Both the position numbers and the translations under genes were made by a program. The notes under the pieces are model-generated. The model had not been told where the DNA came from, did not search any database, and worked only from the letters and a program-made list of their open reading frames with translations. Shown one piece after another: positions 6,317 through 12,201 of a DNA stretch of 12,201 nucleotides (position 1 is its first letter; each line of letters begins with the position of its first letter). This DNA comes from Pseudomonadota bacterium (GTDB lineage Bacteria; Pseudomonadota; Gammaproteobacteria; Burkholderiales; Thiobacillaceae), in contig JAUPLV010000060.1 in NCBI GenBank assembly GCA_030836725.1, positions 1 through 12,201 on the forward strand, written 5' to 3'.

Positions 6317-6946
6317 ATGGTATTCGCCAATCGCAACCAGGCTGCCGACCAGCTGTCCATCGCGCTCGAAAAATACAAGGGCCGGCATCCGCTGATCCTC
6401 GCCATCCCGCGCGGGGCGGTGCCGATGGGCCAGCGCCTGGCCAGGGCGCTGGGCGGCGAACTCGACGTGGTGCTGGTGCGCAAGCTGCGGGCGCCGTTCA
6501 ATCCGGAATTCGCCATCGGCTCCGTCGACGAGTCGGGCTGGACCTATATCGCCGAATACGCCGAATCGACCGGCGGCACGCCCGCCTACCTGGAACAGGA
6601 AAAACAGGCCCAGCTGGACACCATCAAAAAGCGCCGCACGCAGTACACGCCGCTGCGCCCGCCGATCGATCCGGCGGGACGCATCGTGATCGTGGTCGAC
6701 GACGGACTGGCCACCGGGGCGACGATGATTTCCGCGCTGCACGCCCTGCGCGACAGGAAGCCGGCGAAGCTGGTCTGCGCGGTGCCGGTGGCGCCGCCGG
6801 ATACGCTGGAAAAGATCAGGGGCTATGCCGACGAAGTGGTATGTCTGCAGGCGCCGATGTTCTTTCAGGCGGTCGGGCAGTTCTATGCGGACTTTCCGCA
6901 GGTCGACGACAGCGAGGTCGAAGCCATTCTCAGGCAAGCCGGCTGA
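6317..6946 (+). CDS. Predicted phosphoribosyltransferase (COG1926 type)
   Basis: A 209-residue type I phosphoribosyltransferase-like protein. The PRPP-binding loop reads IVIVVDDGLATGATM (about 123-137); the first part holds ILAIPRGAVPMG (28-38) and LDVVLVRKLRAPFNPEFAIGSVDE (49-72), typical of the COG1926 group whose substrate is not established. The tail (ADEVVCLQAPMFFQAVGQFYADFPQVDD) is also family-like. The ATG at 6317 is chosen because it starts the conserved FANRNQAADQL stretch and follows AAGGGGG a few bases upstream; the frame runs open far upstream but there it only shadows nnrS. It lies 86 bases after nnrS on the same strand and may be co-transcribed. Function in denitrification is not implied by the sequence. 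Confidence 0.88.
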   Translation: MVFANRNQAADQLSIALEKYKGRHPLILAIPRGAVPMGQRLARALGGELDVVLVRKLRAPFNPEFAIGSVDESGWTYIAEYAESTGGTPAYLEQEKQAQLDTIKKRRTQYTPLRPPIDPAGRIVIVVDDGLATGATMISALHALRDRKPAKLVCAVPVAPPDTLEKIRGYADEVVCLQAPMFFQAVGQFYADFPQVDDSEVEAILRQAG

Positions 6947-6954
6947 TTGCCCTT

Positions 6955-7039
6955 CCCTTGTGGGAGGGTCGCCCCGGCCCGATTTTCGCACCGTCTCAAT
7001 CCCCACGGCATCGGGGCGAGGGCGCCCCTCCTACAAGGG
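6955..7039. repeat. REP-like imperfect inverted repeat in a convergent gap
   Basis: The left arm CCCTTGTGGGAGGGTCGCCC (6955-6974) and the right arm GGGCGCCCCTCCTACAAGGG (7020-7039) are complementary at 18 of 20 positions, with a 45-base centre that also contains CCCCACGGCATCGGGG (7001-7016). It fills almost all of the gap between the phosphoribosyltransferase stop and the adaptor stop. The CTTGTAGGAGGGGCGCCC type of arm resembles dispersed extragenic palindromes of betaproteobacteria, from memory. It may also terminate or stabilise both convergent transcripts. Confidence 0.75.
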
Positions 7040-7044
7040 CGGGT

Positions 7045-8238
7045 TCAGCGCGGCTTCACCCGCGTTCCATCGCCGATCTTGTCGTCCGGGTGGCTGACCA
7101 CCCGGGCGCCGACGCCCAGTCCGGACAACACCTGCGTCGCCAGCCCGGCGCGGTGGCCCGTCTCGACCGGGGTCAGGCGCACGCGGCCGCCTTCCACCGC
7201 GAAAACAGCCCAGCCTTCGCCCTGTCTGAACAGTGCGCTGGTCGGCAGTTGCAGCACGTCGTCGGCCTCCCACAGCACGAAGCGGGCTTCCACCCGGTAA
7301 CCGTCGCCAAGGGGCTGCCAGGTTTCGCGCGGCGCGGCGAAGTCGACGATGACGCGCACCCGCTGCTCCTCGACGCCGAGCGCCGAAATCTTGGTGAAAC
7401 CGCTGGGTTCGACCACCCGCACCCTGCCCTCAACGGCCCGATCGCCGCCCCATCGGTCGAGGATGACTTTGGAGCCGGGGGTAATTTTGACCGCGTGGGT
7501 GGACAGGACCTCCACCTCGATTTCGAGGCTGTCGGGGTTGCCGATCTCGAGCAGCGGCTGGCCGGTCGCCACTGCGCCCTCGCTTTCCTGGATCAGCTTC
7601 AGCACGCGTGCCGCCACCGGCGCACGCACCTGCAGCACGTCGGCCGCACCGCCGTTCTGCAGGCGGTCGGTGCTGGCGACGGCGGCACGCGCCATCTCGA
7701 GTTCGAAGCGCGCCACCCTGACCGCGTGTGTTGCGGCCTGCTGCACGGCACCGACGCGAGTCTCCGCACTGCGGGCGGCATCGAGCGCCTGTGCGGAGAG
7801 GAAATTCGATTCGCGCAGGGATTCGGCGCGGGCGCGCTCCTGCTGCGCCAGCTGTGCGGCGGCGGCGGCGGCGAGAGCGTTTTGCTCGGCCACCGCCAGC
7901 GCCGCCTGCGCGGCGCGTACCTGCGCCTGCGCCTGCGCACGGGTGCGCGGGTCGAGCGCCACCGCGCGCGTGGGCTCGATCACCGCGAGCACCTGCCCCG
8001 CCGCGACGGCATCGCCCGCCTTGAGGTCGCTGCGACGAACGTAACCGGCAACCGGCGCCGTCACCCGATAGCGATCCATGACGCGGGTCTTGCCCTCCTC
8101 TTCCACGGTGACCGCGAGCGGCGCGCGTTTCACCTCGGCCAGATCGACCGGCAGCGCGCGCGGCATGAAACCGTAGGCAAGCCCCGCCGCCGCCAGCGCC
8201 GCGGTGGCCAGTATTCCGATTTTTGCGCGTAGCTGCAT
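7045..8238 (-). CDS. HlyD/MacA-type periplasmic adaptor of an ABC exporter
   Basis: A 397-residue membrane-fusion (adaptor) protein. It has one N-terminal membrane or signal helix (about 6-24), a first lipoyl half YRVTAPVAGYVRRSDLKAGD (57-76), an Ala/Gln/Glu-rich alpha-helical hairpin (about 95-195), a second lipoyl half VLQVRAPVAARVLKL...GQPLLEIGNPDSLEIEVEV (201-244), then beta-barrel and membrane-proximal parts to the C-terminus. Such adaptors bridge an inner-membrane transporter to an outer-membrane TolC-type channel. It is the third gene of an operon read right to left, 15 bases after the FtsX-like permease, so the two should form one complex. Without an lipobox it is likely anchored by its N-terminal helix. 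No outer-membrane factor is present in the window and the substrate is unknown. Confidence 0.9.
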   Translation of the reverse strand: MQLRAKIGILATAALAAAGLAYGFMPRALPVDLAEVKRAPLAVTVEEEGKTRVMDRYRVTAPVAGYVRRSDLKAGDAVAAGQVLAVIEPTRAVALDPRTRAQAQAQVRAAQAALAVAEQNALAAAAAAQLAQQERARAESLRESNFLSAQALDAARSAETRVGAVQQAATHAVRVARFELEMARAAVASTDRLQNGGAADVLQVRAPVAARVLKLIQESEGAVATGQPLLEIGNPDSLEIEVEVLSTHAVKITPGSKVILDRWGGDRAVEGRVRVVEPSGFTKISALGVEEQRVRVIVDFAAPRETWQPLGDGYRVEARFVLWEADDVLQLPTSALFRQGEGWAVFAVEGGRVRLTPVETGHRAGLATQVLSGLGVGARVVSHPDDKIGDGTRVKPR

Positions 8239-8253
8239 GCTGTTGTCGTTGCC

Positions 8254-10623
8254 CTATTCTCGTGTTTTCAGTACCGCCACCAGGTCCAGCCGGCCGAGGC
8301 GAAGCCACAGCAGCAGCCCGGACAGCAGCGCGGAAACGATGACCACCGCGGCCCCCATGGCGTAGTTTTCCGGCGTCAGCAGCAGCGGCAGGCGATAGAG
8401 TTCGTTCTGAAACGACACCACCAGGATGCCGACCAGCCCGACCCCGACCAGGAAACCGACCGGAATCGCGGCCAGCGTCAGCAGCGCCAGTTCTCCCAGC
8501 AGAATATAGGCGATCTCGCCACGGGTGAAGCCCAGCACGCGCAGGCTGGCGAGTTCGCGGCCGCGCTCCGACAGCGCGATGCGCGCGCTGTTGTACACCA
8601 CCCCGAAGCCGATGGCGCCGGCAAGCAGGGTGGACACCAGGTTGTAGAACAGGATGAATTCTCCGATGGTGGCGTAAAAGCTCTGGATCGCCGCCTTGTT
8701 GGCGACCATGCCGAGCACGCGCGGACGATCGTGCAGCCTGGCATAGAGGGACGCCTCGTTACCCGGCTGCACCGCCAGATAGGCGCCGGATACCGTGTTG
8801 CCCTCCCGCATCAATGCGTTCAGCGATTCCTGCCGCATGTAGGCCGACACCCCCAGATACTGCTTGGTAATGCCGAGCACCGGCACCTGCAACACCGGGC
8901 GGCTGCCTTCCAGCACCTCCACCGTCAGCATGTCGCCCGGCTTCACGTGCAGGATTTCGTTCGCCAGATGGTCGGTCAGCACGACGCCGCCGGACGGCAC
9001 CGCCACCGGATGCAGGCTGCTGTCGAGCGAGCGATGCAGCTGGCCTTCCGCCTGGATGCCGAAGACCGCGCCGCGATAACGATAGTGGCCAAAACGCAGA
9101 ATCGCCGGCACGTCGCGAAAGCCTTCCACGAAATCGACGCCCGGCAACGCCGCCAGTTCGTGCAGCGCGCGGCCGGAAGTGGGCTCGATGAAGGTGACGC
9201 CCAGGTCCTCGCGCGAAGCCTGGCGAAACTGGATATCGACCATGAAGTCGATCGCGCCCTTCTGGTAATTGCCCACCATCATCAGGCCGCAGGCGCAGGC
9301 GATGCCCAGCACGGTCAGGAGCGCCTTCATCGGCCGCCGCTCGATATGGCGCAGGATCATCCGCGTCGGCGCGGCGAACCAGCGTTGCAGGCCGATGCGC
9401 TCGATCAGGGTGCTGCGGTAGGCTTCCGGCATTTCCGGACGCATGCCCTCGGCCGGAGGCAGCCGCACCGCGCGCGCCACCGAGAACATCGTGCCGCTGA
9501 CCGCCGCGAAGGCGCTGATCCCGAGGGCGACCAGGATCACCCCCGCATCGATCCGATAGTCGAGATAGGGAAAGCGGAACGTCGTTTCCATGTAGACGTT
9601 GGAAAGCCCCTGGCCGAACCAGGCGCCGAGCGCCACGCCGCCGGCCACGCCCAGCACCGCCATCAGCAGCACCAGTTTGACGTAGTGCGCGCCGATCGCC
9701 AGATAGGAATAGCCGAAGGCCTTGAGAATGGCGATCTGGTCGCGCTGCAGCGCGATCAGCCGGCTCAGCACCACGTTGAGCAGGAAGGCCGCGACGCCGA
9801 GGAAAATGGCGGGAAACACCGTGGCCATGGTCTGCAGCTGTTTCAATTCCTCGCTGAGGAAACGGTTGGAGAACTGGTTCTTGCGCCCGTAGGCGCCGGT
9901 GCCGCCATAGGTCGCGAGAATCGCGTCGACACGGTCGATCACGTCCTGTTCGTTGGCGCCGCGCGCCAGCGTCAGGCTGACCTGATTGAACGCGCCCTCC
10001 ATGTCATAGGCGGCGGCCAGCGCGCTGCGCCCCATCCACAACACGCCGTAGCGCTTGAAGTCGGGAAACATCGAGCCGGGCGCGATCTGGTAGATATACT
10101 CGGGCGACACCGCGACGCCAACCACGGTGAGCTGCTTGCGCTTGCCGTTGATGATCGCGGCGAGCCTGTCGCCCGGCTGGAAGCCGTGCGCATCGGCGAA
10201 GGTGTCGGACAGCACCACTTCGTCCGTGCTCCAGGGCTGCACCATGCGTCCGCGCCGGATGTACAGCGCGTTGAGCAGCGGCTCGCCGTGGTCCGGCAGC
10301 GACAGCAAAAGGCCCGTAATCGGGTCGGAAAAACCTTCCACCTCCAGCTTCACCCCGGCCCTCACCCGCGTTTCCACGCTTTCCACCCCCGGCAGCGTCG
10401 CGAGCCGTTCGACCACCGGCTCGGGCGCGCGCTTGAGACTGACGAAGACGTCGGCGAAGCGGTACTCGCTGAAGAAACGGTCGCGCGTGGTGGTCAGCGA
10501 ATCGTAGGTGGAGAGCGACATCACCAGGGTGGCGACGCCGCCCATGATGACCGCCGCAATCGCCAGCACCTGGCCGCGCAGGTGCCAGAGGTCGCGAAGG
10601 AGTTTGCGGTCGAGCGCGCGCAT
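8254..10623 (-). CDS. FtsX/MacB-like ABC permease, duplicated-domain type
   Basis: A 789-residue permease of the FtsX-like superfamily with two repeats. Each has one helix, a large periplasmic MacB-type core domain and a three-helix FtsX unit. Helices are seen at about 18-38, 268-288, 315-337, 360-382, 432-452 and three more in the last 140 residues; periplasmic domains lie at about 40-265 and 455-660. FtsX-unit hallmarks are SRLIALQRDQIAILKAFGYS (287-306) and the equivalent ALSERGRELASLRVLGFTRGE near the C-terminus. It starts 4 bases after the ATPase stop and is followed after 15 bases by the adaptor, so the three form an ATPase-permease-adaptor exporter. The family moves lipids, lipoproteins, peptides or drugs by mechanotransmission; nothing here points to a specific substrate. 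Confidence 0.92.
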   Translation of the reverse strand: MRALDRKLLRDLWHLRGQVLAIAAVIMGGVATLVMSLSTYDSLTTTRDRFFSEYRFADVFVSLKRAPEPVVERLATLPGVESVETRVRAGVKLEVEGFSDPITGLLLSLPDHGEPLLNALYIRRGRMVQPWSTDEVVLSDTFADAHGFQPGDRLAAIINGKRKQLTVVGVAVSPEYIYQIAPGSMFPDFKRYGVLWMGRSALAAAYDMEGAFNQVSLTLARGANEQDVIDRVDAILATYGGTGAYGRKNQFSNRFLSEELKQLQTMATVFPAIFLGVAAFLLNVVLSRLIALQRDQIAILKAFGYSYLAIGAHYVKLVLLMAVLGVAGGVALGAWFGQGLSNVYMETTFRFPYLDYRIDAGVILVALGISAFAAVSGTMFSVARAVRLPPAEGMRPEMPEAYRSTLIERIGLQRWFAAPTRMILRHIERRPMKALLTVLGIACACGLMMVGNYQKGAIDFMVDIQFRQASREDLGVTFIEPTSGRALHELAALPGVDFVEGFRDVPAILRFGHYRYRGAVFGIQAEGQLHRSLDSSLHPVAVPSGGVVLTDHLANEILHVKPGDMLTVEVLEGSRPVLQVPVLGITKQYLGVSAYMRQESLNALMREGNTVSGAYLAVQPGNEASLYARLHDRPRVLGMVANKAAIQSFYATIGEFILFYNLVSTLLAGAIGFGVVYNSARIALSERGRELASLRVLGFTRGEIAYILLGELALLTLAAIPVGFLVGVGLVGILVVSFQNELYRLPLLLTPENYAMGAAVVIVSALLSGLLLWLRLGRLDLVAVLKTRE

Positions 10624-10627
10624 GGGC

Positions 10628-11350
<723 letters not shown>

Positions 11351-11377
11351 ACGATTCATCATGGCACAGCCCGCGGT

Positions 11378-11518
11378 TATGGGAAGCGATGCGCAAGGAA
11401 GCGCTACTGCCTGGTACACAACATCGAGAAGCTGGCGCATCACGGGCATGCACAGTGGGCGCAGGGTAGACGTCCGCAACACGCCCTCAACTCCCCGGAC
11501 GGAAGTTCAACCCGCTAG
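11378..11518 (+). pseudogene. C-terminal remnant of a DDE transposase (insertion sequence relic)
   Basis: The + strand frame ending TAG at 11516-11518 reads YGKRCARKRYCLVHNIEKLA and then HHGHAQWAQG, a basic segment followed by a Leu-Val-His-Asn-Ile-Glu-Lys-Leu helix. This is characteristic of the extreme C-terminus of DDE transposases of the IS5/IS1182 type; the family level is from memory. No catalytic domain precedes it; upstream on this strand lies the antisense of the ABC ATPase gene. Only about 46 residues survive, so the rest was lost by deletion. The remnant ends 22 bases before hairpin copy A. No inverted terminal repeat could be identified with confidence. Confidence 0.55.
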
Positions 11519-11540
11519 ATTTACTGCTGTTACTGCGAAC

Positions 11541-11585
11541 GGTCGGGCACGATTTTTAATATTCCGCAAATATCGTGTCTGACCC
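11541..11585. repeat. Hairpin repeat element, copy A
   Basis: A 45-base element with left arm GGTCGGGCACGAT (11541-11553) and right arm ATCGTGTCTGACC (11572-11584), able to pair over 13 positions with two G-U wobbles, and extendable inward by a mismatch and about three A-T pairs. The last 27 bases are identical to the last 27 bases of copy B 400 bases away in the same orientation. The GGGTCAGACACG arm resembles extragenic palindromes found near REP-associated tyrosine transposases, from memory; no such transposase gene is in the window. Confidence 0.85.
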
Positions 11586-11650
11586 GAATGGCACTTACTT
11601 AAGCGCCTTTGCCCGAGAATACGCCACTTAGACCGTAAAAGCCGCAACAC

Positions 11651-11682
11651 GTAGCCCGCATGCAGCGCAGCGGAATGCGGGG
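11651..11682. repeat. REP-type palindrome
   Basis: CCCGCAT (11655-11661) and ATGCGGG (11675-11681) flank GCAGCGCAGCGGA, preceded by GTAG. This matches the widespread GTAGCCCG-ATGCAGCG-AGCGGAAT-CGGG REP pattern of proteobacteria. It lies 7 bases past the stop of the small - strand gene at 11690-11920, the usual 3' extragenic location. Confidence 0.8.
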
Positions 11683-11689
11683 AAAATGC

Positions 11690-11920
11690 TCAACTGCGGC
11701 GCCTTCGCGGCAATTTTTTCTTCCGACGCAACAGAGCAAAAACCATCAACGATACCGTCGCAAAAAAAATAAACACCCATAGCCACTGCGGCCACCCCCA
11801 TTGTCCAAGCGAGCCTGACGGAAAAGTATGCGATAGCGTTTTAGCAACGACACGAACCAAGAACTCAATTAGGAACTCGAAAGGCTCGAAAAGAATATCG
11901 CCCTTGGAAATGTTAATCAT
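11690..11920 (-). CDS. Small putative inner-membrane protein, unknown function
   Basis: A 76-residue reading frame. It has an N-terminal amphipathic or hydrophobic part (DILFEPFEFLIEFLVRVVAK), a Gly/Trp-rich link (GSLGQWGWPQWLW), one clear membrane helix (about 46-64, WLWVFIFFATVSLMVFALL) and a strongly basic tail (RRKKKLPRRRRS), so by the positive-inside rule the C-terminus should be cytoplasmic. The ATG has no visible Shine-Dalgarno, and local GC is lower than in the flanking genes. The frame lies exactly between hairpin copy B (18 bases before the ATG) and the REP palindrome (7 bases after the stop). I recognise no family. It is probably a real small gene, possibly acquired with the repeats, but a chance frame cannot be excluded. 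Confidence 0.5.
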   Translation of the reverse strand: MINISKGDILFEPFEFLIEFLVRVVAKTLSHTFPSGSLGQWGWPQWLWVFIFFATVSLMVFALLRRKKKLPRRRRS

Positions 11921-11938
11921 TGATAGAAATATAAATAA

Positions 11939-11988
11939 GGTTGGACACGATTTTTAGTTATATATTCCGCAAATATCGTGTCTGACCC
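11939..11988. repeat. Hairpin repeat element, copy B
   Basis: A 50-base relative of copy A: left arm GGTTGGACACGAT (11939-11951), a 5-base insertion GTTAT at about 11957-11961, then 27 bases identical to copy A ending TGTCTGACCC at 11988. The arms pair over 13 positions with two G-U wobbles, at different positions from those in copy A. It lies 18 bases past the RDD-family gene stop and 18 bases before the small membrane protein ATG, so it separates the two - strand genes. Confidence 0.85.
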
Positions 11989-12006
11989 TGTTGTTTCTCC
12001 TCTTTG

Positions 12007-12201
12007 TTAGCTGCTGAATGAAACGGGCGAAGGTGCCCGGTTTTTCTTACGCACAACTACTGTTCCGGCAAGCTTATCGTGCCAGCCTTGCTTACGCTCA
12101 TCGAAGGCAACCCAAATGAGCCCAAGACAAAGCGGTATCATTGACAAATAGTACCCAAAGTAACGCCCGATCAGCTGACCCGTGCTTGCGGCATTGCCGG
12201 T
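12007..12201 (-). CDS. RDD family membrane protein, C-terminal part (N-terminus outside window)
   Basis: On the - strand the frame is open from the window edge to TAA at 12007-12009 and encodes 64 residues. It has a Gly-rich approach TGNAASTGQLIGRYFGYYLS, one membrane helix (MIPLCLGLIWVAF), then DERKQGWHDKLAGTVVVRKK, the C-terminal hallmark of the RDD family (Asp-x-Arg-x-Gln-x-Trp-His-Asp-x-x-Ala-x-Thr). RDD proteins are small inner-membrane proteins named for conserved Arg and Asp residues; most have unknown roles and some are linked to ion transport. The tail after VVVRKK is short and polar. The start lies beyond the right edge. The gene reads toward hairpin copy B and the small membrane protein gene on the same strand. 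Confidence 0.85.
   Translation of the reverse strand, partial: TGNAASTGQLIGRYFGYYLSMIPLCLGLIWVAFDERKQGWHDKLAGTVVVRKKNRAPSPVSFSS

Noticed and set aside
6841..8232. A 463-codon + strand frame opposite the adaptor gene
   Set aside because: It runs through the REP-like repeat and the antisense of the adaptor and has no protein-like features.
11351..11482. N-terminal extension of the ABC ATPase up to 11482
   Set aside because: The extension has no family similarity and is antisense to the transposase relic; the ATPase domain starts directly after 11350.
11989..12020. GTTAGCT near the hairpin B, considered as an integron attC core site
   Set aside because: No matching RYYYAAC partner at the other end of the hairpin and no integrase in the window; the hairpin arms do not follow attC layout.
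12024..12045. Terminator-like hairpin CGGGC-GAAGGT-GCCCG followed by GTTTTT on the + strand
   Set aside because: It lies inside the 3' end of the RDD-family coding sequence, the stem is only 5 bp and no + strand gene leads into it; it may be chance.

Overview
The window is high-GC DNA with dense, tightly coupled genes. Its gene content fits a denitrifying betaproteobacterium (Rhodocyclales- or Thiobacillus-like). That placement is inferred from gene content and composition; no rRNA or other phylogenetic marker is present.

Left part (1-3700, + strand): the 3' half of a nitrous oxide reductase (nos) maturation operon. It reads end of nosD, nosF, nosY, nosL, two small genes, then a second nosL-type gene. 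NosDFY is the ABC machine that, with the copper chaperone NosL, assembles the copper-sulfur site of N2O reductase in the periplasm. The two small genes between the NosL paralogues look like a toxin-antitoxin-type pair; the second resembles the DUF6516/TumE family. Every junction is an overlap or a gap of a few bases, so the pair appears to be part of the operon. A perfect 17-bp hairpin with A and T tracts on its flanks (3716-3753) closes the operon and also serves a convergent lipoprotein cytochrome c (3783-4184, - strand), a plausible periplasmic electron carrier.

Middle part (4200-6950, + strand): a 480-bp divergent intergenic region with a good sigma70 promoter leads to a DsrC/TusE-family protein with an unusual cysteine pattern, then nnrS (a membrane protein linked to NO and denitrification) and a phosphoribosyltransferase of the COG1926 type. 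A REP-like inverted repeat (6955-7039) fills the gap to the next, convergent operon.

Right part (7045-11362, - strand): a three-gene exporter operon, read right to left, of a LolD/MacB-type ATPase, an 789-residue FtsX-like permease and a HlyD/MacA-type periplasmic adaptor. No outer-membrane factor is present.

Far right (11363-12201): a repeat-rich, less GC-rich patch. It holds a transposase C-terminal remnant directly against the exporter's start, two direct copies of a 45-50-base hairpin element whose arm differences all preserve G-U pairing, a classic REP palindrome, a small putative membrane protein gene, and the 3' end of an RDD-family membrane protein gene cut by the window edge.

The best candidates for something undescribed are the toxin-antitoxin-like pair inside the nos operon between two different NosL types, the DsrC-like protein lacking the C-terminal cysteine, and the alternating gene/hairpin patch at the right end.
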